Source: Bacillus_AD sp047238185
Lineage (GTDB): Bacteria; Bacillota; Bacilli; Bacillales; DSM-1321
Direction: 5' to 3'
Assembly (NCBI RefSeq): GCF_047238185.1
Contig: NZ_JBDFMI010000006.1
Span: 248,001 to 312,000, forward strand
DNA length: 64,000 bases
The notes under the pieces are model-generated. The model was not told the origin of the DNA and made no database searches. It was given only the letters and a program-made list of their open reading frames with translations. This document shows, piece by piece, positions 1 to 7,880 of this stretch. The position numbers and the translations under genes were made by a program. Numbering within the stretch: the stretch's first letter is position 1; each line of letters begins with the position of its first letter.

Positions 1-240
1 GCGGGAACTGTTGGGATAATGCCCCCCAAGAATCATTCTTTGGACATTTTAAAGATGAAACGAGTATAAAAGAATGTCAAACACTAGAAGAAGTAAAGCA
101 AGAAATTAAGAGTTATATGATTTATTACAATCATTATCGGGGGCAATGGAACTTGAAAAAGCTGCCGCCTGCAAAATACAGACAGCAGCTTCTAGAAGTT
201 GCCTAGCTTTTTTCAAAATGTCCTTTACAAAGGGTACAGT
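1..240 (+). mobile_element. IS3-family (IS150-type) insertion sequence, right end only
   Basis: The window opens inside the end of an insertion sequence. It holds the last ~67 codons of a transposase, then a short non-coding tail that includes TGTCCTTTACAAAGGGTACAG at about 220-240, which resembles the outer end of IS150-type elements. The left end and most of the transposase lie outside the window, so the exact terminal repeat and target duplication cannot be defined. The element sits just downstream of the SLH subtilase gene. Confidence 0.6.
3..206 (+). CDS. IS3-family transposase, C-terminal part (partial)
   Basis: This is an open frame from the window edge to the TAG at 204-206. The visible C-terminal residues include NAPQESFFGHFKDE, a YYNHYRGQWNLKKLPPAKYR stretch and a final LLEVA. 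The order N-A-x-x-E-S-F-F-x-x-F-K-x-E, then the Y-N-x-x-R motif and a P-x-x-Y/F-R ending, is the signature of the rve integrase core in IS3/IS150 transposases (OrfB). The E in NAPQES is the third acidic residue of the catalytic DDE triad. The 5' part is outside the window, so whether the element is intact is unknown. Confidence 0.8.
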   Translation, partial: GNCWDNAPQESFFGHFKDETSIKECQTLEEVKQEIKSYMIYYNHYRGQWNLKKLPPAKYRQQLLEVA

Positions 241-289
241 TTATTTATTTAGATGGTTTCTTTTTTAAAAAATGTTATATCGGTAGATT

Positions 290-2302
290 TCATTCTGCTA
301 CAATTGGTTTAAATTGGGGATTAATGGCACGCGATAAGAAAACCGCAAATGATGAACGATCCATTTTCATATATGGTTTAAACGTTCCATCTCCATATCC
401 CTGTGCAATCAAATTGGATGAGACCTGATGAATTTGTTTATAACCAGACATAGATGGTGATAGGTCATTATATGCTACCGGTATCCCGGCATCCTTCAGA
501 TTGAACGCATTTGCGACCATTATACTCATTTCTGCTCTTGTAACCGATTGATTGCCTCTGAATGTTCCATCTTTAAAACCGGCCAAAATTCCTTTTTGAT
601 AAGCAGCCGCTACTTGTGGCGCACCAAAGCTCCCTGGTTTAACATCCTTAAAGACCTCTTTATTGGTGGTGGAAATATCCAATTGCAGTGCATTTGCCAA
701 TAAAACAACTGCTTCCATTCTAGTAATGGTTTTTTTCGGTTTCATTTCACCACTGCTGTAACCATTCATAATTTTACGCTGGTTTAAAAACATAATATTC
801 CGATTGTACCAGTAACTGTTATTCATATCTTTATATGCTGGGGACTCAAGATTGATAAGAACATGTATAGCTTGATCCATTATTTCCTTGCCATCTTTTG
901 TAGGTACAATGATGTATTCCACATCTCCCTTACTTGCATAATCTATTATTTCCTTATCTACAACATTAGCAAGTATTTTTTGCTTATACCGATAAACGTT
1001 CACGGCATTCGCCCCCTCAGGGAGCTTGTCCACTGTAAGTTTGATTGTACCATTCTCTGAAGCTGCGCCTGTTACTTCCGTATCGGCTTCTCCGCTTGTA
1101 TCCGCTTGGACAAGCCCGTAGCCATATAGGGAATCTCTTCCAGCAACTCCAAGATCCTTAGCGTTTTTCTCGAGAAGTTCGCGGATTTCAACATTCGTCA
1201 TAAGCGGAAACTTTTCTTTATACAAAGCTGCCATTGCAGTTACAAAAGGGGCAGCCATTGATGTCCCAGACATCATCCCATACCCGTCCTTAGCGTTATC
1301 ATAGTCATCCTGTGCCAATGGCAATGTACTTAAGATATCGCCGCCAGGAGCCGTTAATTCTATATCTTTCCCTCTAGCGCTCGTGGCAATTAGATTACCA
1401 TTCCTTCCAAGAGCGGAGACACTGATTACTTCAGGATATTTAGCAGGATATAGAACATTTAGCCCTGTCTCTGCCGAATAATTGCCTGCAGCGGCAACGA
1501 TTAAAATCCCTTCCTTGTACGCTTTTTGAATCAGCGCCCTAAAAGCAGGGTCATCATCAGGAGTGGTTAAACTTAAATTGATGATATCCATCTTGTTTTT
1601 AATGGACCAATCCATCGCCGCCATAATGGAGGAAGTCACCCCAAAGCCATGTGAATCAAGCGCTTTAACCGCATACAAACTGGCTCCGGGTGCAACTCCC
1701 AGGACACCGACTTCATTATCTTGGGCAGCAATTATACCTGCCACGTGAGTTCCGTGTCCATTATTATCATTATAAGAATTGGCACAAGCGTTTGGTTCAT
1801 ACGCGGTATTCATGACACAGACTCCCCCTGCGACCTTTAAATCAGGGTGGGTCGTATCGATTCCTGAATCTATTACAGCAATCTTCACACCTTTTCCAGT
1901 CGAACTGATTGGAATGCGGTTCTCCATATTGAGCTTACTGTAGCCCCAGTTCGTTCGTTGCCCTACAACTTCTACCAATCGGTCTTCTTTTACATCCTTG
2001 ACAGCCGGTTCTCGCTTCAATGATTCAATATCCTCAGGATCCATTTTTCCTGTCACCGCAGAAATCGAATCATACGTATGTATGGCAGACACATGATGCT
2101 TCTGCAGAATTGATTGATCCACAGTATCCTTAAATAGAATATTAACCCTGGTACCATCCTCCAAACTTTGCTTAACGATTGAAGGTTCTTCCGAGGAAGC
2201 AGCCTTTAGGCCATCTTTTGTTACAAATTCTCCAGCACTGTAGCTGTGAGGCAGCAGCAATAGCATCATTGCGACCACTAGTAGATTGAAAAGTTTTTTC
2301 AT
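290..2302 (-). CDS. Secreted subtilisin-like serine protease with three C-terminal SLH domains
   Basis: Extracellular S8 endopeptidase, 670 aa, probably held on the cell surface through SLH modules. The chosen ATG at 2302 follows a GGGAGAGAG ribosome site and begins MKKLFNLLVV, a clear signal peptide. A longer frame reaches 2323. Numbered from 2302, an I9-like propeptide spans about 30-115 and the peptidase domain about 135-400, with catalytic D145 (VIDSGID), H183 (NGHGTHVAG) and S348 (GTSMAAPF). Three SLH repeats fill about 495-665, each with the G-x-x-D/S-G-x-F/M-x-P and T-R-x-E spacing. The family degrades extracellular protein. Anchoring to pyruvylated wall polymer is inferred from the SLH modules. 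The next gene upstream encodes an SLH amidase. Confidence 0.92.
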   Translation of the reverse strand: MKKLFNLLVVAMMLLLLPHSYSAGEFVTKDGLKAASSEEPSIVKQSLEDGTRVNILFKDTVDQSILQKHHVSAIHTYDSISAVTGKMDPEDIESLKREPAVKDVKEDRLVEVVGQRTNWGYSKLNMENRIPISSTGKGVKIAVIDSGIDTTHPDLKVAGGVCVMNTAYEPNACANSYNDNNGHGTHVAGIIAAQDNEVGVLGVAPGASLYAVKALDSHGFGVTSSIMAAMDWSIKNKMDIINLSLTTPDDDPAFRALIQKAYKEGILIVAAAGNYSAETGLNVLYPAKYPEVISVSALGRNGNLIATSARGKDIELTAPGGDILSTLPLAQDDYDNAKDGYGMMSGTSMAAPFVTAMAALYKEKFPLMTNVEIRELLEKNAKDLGVAGRDSLYGYGLVQADTSGEADTEVTGAASENGTIKLTVDKLPEGANAVNVYRYKQKILANVVDKEIIDYASKGDVEYIIVPTKDGKEIMDQAIHVLINLESPAYKDMNNSYWYNRNIMFLNQRKIMNGYSSGEMKPKKTITRMEAVVLLANALQLDISTTNKEVFKDVKPGSFGAPQVAAAYQKGILAGFKDGTFRGNQSVTRAEMSIMVANAFNLKDAGIPVAYNDLSPSMSGYKQIHQVSSNLIAQGYGDGTFKPYMKMDRSSFAVFLSRAINPQFKPIVAE

Positions 2303-2460
2303 GTTCTCTCTCCCTGTACTCATTTCTAGTAGAATTGGATGAACAGAATATCAGCCCATATCCCTACTGCAGCAACTTTACTGATACCGGATAAATAACT
2401 GACTTTCTTTTTTAAAGAATGTTCGCTTTATTATAATTATATTATACTTTTTTTCCGCAC

Positions 2461-2489
2461 AAAAAAGGAGCCTATATAGACTCCTTTTT
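2461..2489 (-). terminator. Intrinsic terminator of the SLH amidase gene
   Basis: On the minus strand, AAAAAGGAGTC pairs with GGCTCCTTTTTT around a TATATA loop, followed by more T residues. It lies between the end of the amidase gene (2570) and the start of the SLH protease (2302), so the two SLH genes are probably separate transcription units. The A-tract on the other side makes it possibly bidirectional. Confidence 0.75.
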
Positions 2490-2569
2490 GAAAAGCTTAT
2501 ATATTCAATTATTACTAGCTTATATAGCCGTAGATAAATAGATACTATTTAATAGACAGACTAGCCGCT

Positions 2570-3991
2570 TTATTGAATCTTACTGTATTGGTCAGCTACA
2601 TCAAAACCTTTGGCATTATAATAATCTAGGATGCCCAATGAAATGGCTTTAGCGGCAGCTTGGCGATATGTGTTGGATTTCAGTTTATCATTGTCCGCCT
2701 TTGTATCAATAAAAGCAAGCTCTACCAAAACAGCCGGCATTGTATTTTCACGTAATACATGGAAGTTTCCATGCTTATCTCCACGGTCAGCTGTATTCAT
2801 AGCTACAACTAAACGCGCTTGAATGTACTTCGCAAGCTTCTGGCTGTCAGTAACATACGGGTTCGTCGCTGCTCTGCCATAATAATACGTTTCGGATCCT
2901 GTTCCTCCACCTGCATTGGCATGGATGCTGACAAACGCATTCGCTTTCGCATTTTGAGCAAATGTTACACGCTCTGATAAAGTGGGATATGTATCTGTAT
3001 CCCTTGTCATTTTAATATTGAATGGTGTTTTAACCAGATAGTCTCTTACCCGCTTACCGACATCTAGTACTACATCTTTTTCTTTCAGACCAAATCCGAT
3101 AGCTCCAGAGTCAGTTCCCCCATGGCCTGGATCGATCACAATCGTTTGTGAAGCAAGCGGGTTCGTCGGTTGTTGCGTATTGTCATCCCCTGATGAAACA
3201 GTAGGGCTCAAATAAGCACTTGATACAAAACCGATTACATTTTTACTAGATTTAATAACTGTCCATGTCCCAACTTTATAACCAACTGCCACCTTTTCCT
3301 TTTTTTGAAGGACTTCGGTCACTCCATAATTAGTATTCGGGCCTTTTCGAATATTTAACGTATCCGAAGTAACATACATATCTCCGCTGAAAGTGATACT
3401 TTGGTTACCCAAACGAAGATTGTAATCAATAGCTCTTGCTAAAAATATGGCGTAATCTGCACGGACAATACTATTTGATGTACCGAAGGATCCGTCCGAC
3501 ATACCTTGAGCAATTCCTCTTGACATTAATGCTTTGGCAGCACCGGTTGTTGACCCGTCAAAACTGTATTCAAATGCACGGCTAATCATGATGGCCATTT
3601 CACCGCGAGTCATCTTATCATACGGCTTAAATAATCCATTGCTGAACCCGGATATTATTTTCTTATCCACCGCAGATTGAATGTAGCCGGAAGCAAAATT
3701 GTCTGAGCTGACATCCTTGAATGAAGTACCTCTTTGTGTGCCATTCAAGTTTAAAGCACGTCCGATCATTGCAGCAGCTTCTGCACGAGTAACAGATCGT
3801 GTCGGATTAAAATATCCCTTTGAATCTCCTCCGACAATGTTACCTTGCGCAAGATAACTTATTTCTTTAAAAGCCCTGTGTGAAGAACCAATATCCTTGA
3901 ACGTTGTTGCCGCCTCTATCTGAGATTGCCCTAAACCAAAAAATACGGAAACAAGCAGCGTGAGACTCAGCAGTAGTTTTACAGCTTTCAT
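2570..3991 (-). CDS. SLH-domain N-acetylmuramoyl-L-alanine amidase (Amidase_3)
   Basis: Secreted cell-wall hydrolase of 473 aa. It cleaves the amide bond between N-acetylmuramic acid and L-alanine. The start at 3991 gives MKAVKLLLSLTLLVSVFF, a signal peptide ending near QIEAA, preceded by GGGAGGG about 12 bases upstream. The longer frame to 4072 adds a charged non-signal extension. Order of parts: three SLH modules (about 28-190), an SH3b domain (about 203-263, with NIRKGPNTNYG), a short linker rich in Q, T, P and N, then Amidase_3 (about 282-465). The zinc and catalytic residues are visible: H in DPGHGG, E in LKEKDVVLD, H in SIHANA and E in VLVELAF. It resembles SLH amidases of S-layer bacilli that act in cell separation; that role is inferred. 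Confidence 0.92.
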   Translation of the reverse strand: MKAVKLLLSLTLLVSVFFGLGQSQIEAATTFKDIGSSHRAFKEISYLAQGNIVGGDSKGYFNPTRSVTRAEAAAMIGRALNLNGTQRGTSFKDVSSDNFASGYIQSAVDKKIISGFSNGLFKPYDKMTRGEMAIMISRAFEYSFDGSTTGAAKALMSRGIAQGMSDGSFGTSNSIVRADYAIFLARAIDYNLRLGNQSITFSGDMYVTSDTLNIRKGPNTNYGVTEVLQKKEKVAVGYKVGTWTVIKSSKNVIGFVSSAYLSPTVSSGDDNTQQPTNPLASQTIVIDPGHGGTDSGAIGFGLKEKDVVLDVGKRVRDYLVKTPFNIKMTRDTDTYPTLSERVTFAQNAKANAFVSIHANAGGGTGSETYYYGRAATNPYVTDSQKLAKYIQARLVVAMNTADRGDKHGNFHVLRENTMPAVLVELAFIDTKADNDKLKSNTYRQAAAKAISLGILDYYNAKGFDVADQYSKIQ

Positions 3992-4072
3992 TCTTTTTAA
4001 AATCCCTCCCTTAAAATACTCTACTATTCTATCATAACCTTGATTTTTCCAGTCAAAAAAATAAGCCAACAT

Positions 4073-4283
4073 TCACACAATCACCAACCTATGAAATTTA
4101 TAACATAGTTCAAATACAACTATAAAACTATTATTATATTTCATAAAAATGATTATTTTATTGAATTTATTGCACGGAAAAATCAAAATAATTATATCAA
4201 AATATATAAAAATAACTTTATTTTAAATTTTATATTATATAAATGTAATATAAATGTAATATTTTTCTAATTCGTTCCTAAGC
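4073..4283. other. AT-rich intergenic region
   Basis: This stretch of about 200 bp is very AT-rich, with many TATAAA/ATTATA runs, between the amidase gene and the terminator of the CorA-like gene. It must contain the promoter for the amidase. No single -35/-10 pair stands out against the AT background, and I see no ORF or structured element. Confidence 0.4.
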
Positions 4284-4311
4284 AAAAAGCCGCCGATTTA
4301 CATCAACGGCT
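4284..4311 (-). terminator. Intrinsic terminator of the CorA-like gene
   Basis: On the minus strand, AGCCGTTGAT-GTAA-ATCGGCGGCT forms a 10-bp stem with two G-U pairs, followed by TTTTT. It starts only 7 bases after the stop codon of the gene ending at 4318. Confidence 0.85.
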
Positions 4312-4317
4312 CGAACG

Positions 4318-5745
4318 TTATTCATCTTTCCTGAAAAATCCTCTGATCCAATTGAACAGAAAGTAAATTCCGAGAATAGAAGAGATCGCAATTCCGGAAA
4401 GGGCGACAATTAGGTTGATCCACTCAAAGAAAGAGTAATCGAGCACCCTGTGCCATTTCACGGTTCCCTTCCAATCTTCTATGACAAGGTTCATTCCGTA
4501 TATACCGGATATGACCGTATAGACAGTCAAGATCTGCAGCAAATAATTATGGCGTGTGGAAACCAGCTTTTCATGGTTCTGGTAGAGCGAATCCAATGTT
4601 TTGCTTAAATGCCGGTATAAATATTCAATCTTGAAAACATCCTTCACGATTTCGAAAATTTCTTTCCCGATTGTGGAACTGTTCACTTCAGGAAAATAGT
4701 ATTTCGATGAAAACTCGGTGATCTTCATGATGAGTTTTTCAATCTTTACCCTATCTTTATTAATATCAATGGCTGATTGGTCGTAACTTAGCTTCATTAA
4801 GACAATCTTATAGAAGAAATAAAGAAGGATCGAATAGAAATGCTTGCCGTACATGGAATCCGCCAGTTCTATATTCACAGCTTCCTCATTCGTTTTTGTC
4901 ACACAGCAAAATGTATAGTCACTGACGACAAAATACGTTTCATCCGCCCAGCGGTCATACACATTCTTATCGTAATAGCGGTCGATATATTTCGGATTGC
5001 TTGAGCCGACGAATGGTTCACCGCCCATTCCATATCCATATAGGTGGCCGACACGGAATAAATCCTTCTTCGTAATATCCGTCTTCCCATCCACATTCAG
5101 ATAGCCCGCAACAAACATCCGTTCATCCATGAAGAAAGGCAGGCTGCCGAAATATGGCGCGCTCTCATCCGCTTGGTCCACGAAATCCTGTATTTGGCTG
5201 AATAAGCTGTGGAAGATAAAATCCTTCACCTTATGGAAGCTATTGGCTCCGCAGCTTACAAGCCGTGTTGCATCATTGTCGACGATTGGCTCCATTACCC
5301 GAAATTCGGAACTGAATTGCAGTGTGTCCGTCAGTGACAATCCCTCTTCCAGCTCAACCCTGATATTCATAATGCCAATCTGGAAAGGGCAAACGATAAT
5401 ATCGATCGAAGGAATCCAAAAAGGCGTATTCAGCATTTTCGATTCAAGACGGCATTCCATATCGATTTTTTTTGAAAAACGGCGCAATCCATCCGATTGT
5501 TCGTACCTTTTCGGGAACAGGATACGCTCGATATTCGGCAAAAAGAATTTCTCCAGGCTGCGATGGGAAACTCTATTGCCGTTATAGTATTCGGTTTCCT
5601 GCTCTTCGCTTTGCAGTTGAAAGAACTGAAAACCGTCCTTCAGTAATAGGTTAATTAAATCCTGCTGCACTCCCCGCTTCAGCATAAACGGGAACATGAA
5701 TTGAAAATGGGATGATTGGGCGATTACCCCTTGATCCTCTTCCAT
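4318..5745 (-). CDS. CorA-superfamily-like membrane protein with a long novel N-terminal domain
   Basis: A 475-aa protein with a large soluble N-terminal part (1-400), a coiled-coil-like segment (about 325-400) and two C-terminal membrane helices (about 402-420 and 442-466). The first helix ends in I-S-G-I-Y-G-M-N, where G417-M418-N419 is the pore-mouth signature of CorA/Mrs2 divalent-cation channels. The topology and the position near the C-terminus also match that superfamily. The N-terminal 300 residues do not look like ordinary CorA, and the loop after GMN is longer than usual. GGGG lies 9 bases before the ATG. It is transcribed alone. Magnesium or other metal transport is only inferred. 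Confidence 0.7.
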   Translation of the reverse strand: MEEDQGVIAQSSHFQFMFPFMLKRGVQQDLINLLLKDGFQFFQLQSEEQETEYYNGNRVSHRSLEKFFLPNIERILFPKRYEQSDGLRRFSKKIDMECRLESKMLNTPFWIPSIDIIVCPFQIGIMNIRVELEEGLSLTDTLQFSSEFRVMEPIVDNDATRLVSCGANSFHKVKDFIFHSLFSQIQDFVDQADESAPYFGSLPFFMDERMFVAGYLNVDGKTDITKKDLFRVGHLYGYGMGGEPFVGSSNPKYIDRYYDKNVYDRWADETYFVVSDYTFCCVTKTNEEAVNIELADSMYGKHFYSILLYFFYKIVLMKLSYDQSAIDINKDRVKIEKLIMKITEFSSKYYFPEVNSSTIGKEIFEIVKDVFKIEYLYRHLSKTLDSLYQNHEKLVSTRHNYLLQILTVYTVISGIYGMNLVIEDWKGTVKWHRVLDYSFFEWINLIVALSGIAISSILGIYFLFNWIRGFFRKDE

Positions 5746-5805
5746 TGGCTTTTTCCCCTTTGCATCGTTCCATCTATTCCACTAGTTTATCTATTAAAGG
5801 ACACA

Positions 5806-5841
5806 AAAAAACTCTATAGATACATGTGCATACTCATAGAG
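5806..5841 (-). terminator. Intrinsic terminator of a small minus-strand gene
   Basis: On the minus strand, ACTCTAT pairs with ATAGAGT across an 18-base loop and is followed by TTTTTTTG. It lies just after the stop of the 37-codon frame at 5852-5965, and the two together suggest a short real transcript. Confidence 0.55.
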
Positions 5842-5851
5842 TCCCTTCACT

Positions 5852-5965
5852 TTGTTTGCTTTTTAAGGTTCCGCAGAAATTCCTTGGTCACTCGCTTATC
5901 TGAAATCCTTTTATTCATCGGAAACAACTTATTGACTGTCATTTTTTCGTTGCTCTTCATTTCTG
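5852..5965 (-). CDS. Hypothetical small basic protein (37 aa)
   Basis: The short minus-strand frame reads MKSNEKMTVNKLFPMNKR, then a lysine/arginine-rich tail ending KKQTK. AGAAGGAG lies about 13 bases before the ATG, which is longer than ideal. A terminator hairpin with a T-run follows the stop closely. The peptide is very basic with no membrane segment. I do not recognise a family. It sits divergent from the ywqB-type gene and upstream of the CorA-like gene. The case rests on the combination of ribosome site, frame and terminator. Confidence 0.35.
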
Positions 5966-6071
5966 TTGGTGCGCTCCTTCTGTCGCCTTCCCGGCAACAT
6001 TGATACTCTGCTTATACCCGCTTTTTTAGCCGGTAAACCTGCCCTTCTGATAAAAGCAGAACGGCGATTCT

Positions 6072-6100
6072 TTCACATGGCTGCTACATTGTTCTATAAT
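6072..6100 (+). promoter_or_regulatory. Sigma-A promoter of the ywqB-ywqA operon
   Basis: TTCACA (6072-6077) and TATAAT (6095-6100) are separated by exactly 17 bases. The -10 is a perfect match and the -35 has one mismatch. Transcription would start near 6107, giving a leader of about 160 bases before the ATG at 6270. Confidence 0.7.
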
Positions 6101-6269
6101 AAGGAAGGTACGTAAAAAAAAATGATCTCTATGTTAACATTTTTTATATGATTGCCAATACTCTTAAGGGGTGGAGTTTCACCCTTCATTCATGCAACTG
6201 CCTCTCTGCAAGAAAGGCAGCACTACCGCATTCCCGGGCATAGCAGGGACATGCGCTGGAGGTTTCATT

Positions 6270-7880
6270 ATGTCAAATGCGTTACTGTTTTTCAGCGGAG
6301 AGCTGCAAAAACAACTACAGCCGCAAAAGCCCGAGGACGTTGTCAATGTACAAAGGGGCTTATTACTATACAGACAGGATATGGTCTATCAATGCACAGA
6401 AAATGAATCCGTTATTACTGCCACCGTACAGGATGTTACTCCATGCAAAGTCACACTGGATTTAACCTTCCCTGATAACAGCCAATGCTCATGTAATCAA
6501 CAGATCTTCTGCCGCCACCAAATGGCCGTATTCTTTACAGCCTATAGCAAAATCCGTTCAGTCAGCGAGTGGATTACTGTCTGGAAAAGCGGAACGAAGC
6601 AAGTATCCGTCCAAACCATGCAACTCCAAAAAGCCAAGGAACTCCTCCGCGATGAAAAGCCGCTCGAGCTTACATACGAGTCGTGGAAGGAATTCATGGG
6701 CGACATGTATAAAAAGCACATTGTCTACCATTTATCCCAATCCACTTATAATCTGACCACCAAATGGGACCAGTATATCCAGCGGGTAAAAGCCAAAATG
6801 CCTCTTGAAAGCGAGTGGAAGCTTCTTTTTACATTCATGCTGTATTTCCAAACATTCCTTCTTACTATGCAAACATTAAAGAAAGAGGAAAAGCTTGGCT
6901 ATACGACTACCCAATTTTTGAAGCGGGAAGCGGCCGATTTAGAGGAACAGGTCCACTATACAGCGGAACAATTAACTAAAAGCTCACGCCCATTCGCTTT
7001 CGATGCTTTCTATAAAGGCATCCGAAACGATATGGCCGCCCTCCTTGAGCCCGAGCCCGAACTCGATGGAAGCAGCATTGATATATATCGAACAATCTGG
7101 ACTCATATTTTAAAGGAAAAAACGTGGAGAAAAGCAGCGCTGGATGAGTTGAACGAAGCTTTGCAGCAGAAACAAACAAATGTGCAGGATAACAACTTTG
7201 ATTGCAAGCCGATTGCCGCTATCCATCTCGCTTTGCTGCTTGATGAGGATAAGATGGTGACTTCCATGCTTGAAGAGCTGCAGCCCAAAAATTATCCGCT
7301 GCTCGCATACTGGGTCAGACAGTTTGACGAACAGAAAACAACGCCATTTATTCTGTTCATCATGGGGCATGTCCATGACTATTATGATGTCGCGCCAAAT
7401 ATATACAGAAGGAAAGAGTTCGTCCAATTCTTCATTCCGCATATCCGCCGTTATTGCCAGCGGGTAAAACGGATGGAGCTGTTCGAGAAATTTTGCGAAC
7501 AGACATTGCCTTATTCATTCGTCCCATTCAGCCACTACCTGCTCGACCAAGAAAAATATAAGAAATGGGTTGAGTTATACTTATTCAGCAATGTTGAGCT
7601 GGAGTATATCTCCACCGAAGAACTCAACATTGTCACCAAGCACGAGCCGGCTTTGCTGCTGCCGATCTTCACAAGTGTCGTCCAGGAAAAAATCGAAAGC
7701 AAGAATCGGCAAAGCTATAAAGCAGCCGTCCGCTATCTGAAAAAAATCCGGAGCATCTATAAGAAAGAAAAGCAAATGGATGTATGGGACCGGTATATCG
7801 CCAAAATCCAGTCCTCCCATACGAGATTGCGCGCTTTTCAAGAAGAGCTGAAAAGAGGTAAGCTGATTCATGTTGACTAA
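6270..7880 (+). CDS. ywqB: SWIM zinc-finger protein (YwqB-like)
   Basis: A 536-aa protein with a SWIM-type zinc finger near the N-terminus: C-S-C followed by C-R-H in QCSCNQQIFCRHQMAVFF (about residues 69-90). The chosen ATG at 6270 has GGAGG 7 bases upstream. A longer frame from 6171 lacks such a site. The rest is predicted helical and acidic-basic mixed without a known catalytic motif. SWIM fingers bind DNA or protein. The stop overlaps the start of the SNF2 helicase by 11 bases, so the pair is probably translationally coupled and works as a complex on DNA; that is inference. The pairing is as in B. subtilis ywqB-ywqA. Confidence 0.85.
   Translation: MSNALLFFSGELQKQLQPQKPEDVVNVQRGLLLYRQDMVYQCTENESVITATVQDVTPCKVTLDLTFPDNSQCSCNQQIFCRHQMAVFFTAYSKIRSVSEWITVWKSGTKQVSVQTMQLQKAKELLRDEKPLELTYESWKEFMGDMYKKHIVYHLSQSTYNLTTKWDQYIQRVKAKMPLESEWKLLFTFMLYFQTFLLTMQTLKKEEKLGYTTTQFLKREAADLEEQVHYTAEQLTKSSRPFAFDAFYKGIRNDMAALLEPEPELDGSSIDIYRTIWTHILKEKTWRKAALDELNEALQQKQTNVQDNNFDCKPIAAIHLALLLDEDKMVTSMLEELQPKNYPLLAYWVRQFDEQKTTPFILFIMGHVHDYYDVAPNIYRRKEFVQFFIPHIRRYCQRVKRMELFEKFCEQTLPYSFVPFSHYLLDQEKYKKWVELYLFSNVELEYISTEELNIVTKHEPALLLPIFTSVVQEKIESKNRQSYKAAVRYLKKIRSIYKKEKQMDVWDRYIAKIQSSHTRLRAFQEELKRGKLIHVD

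Noticed and set aside
7110..7442. Minus-strand ORFs opposite ywqB and ywqA
   Set aside because: They are antisense shadows without ribosome sites, lying inside well-supported coding regions.
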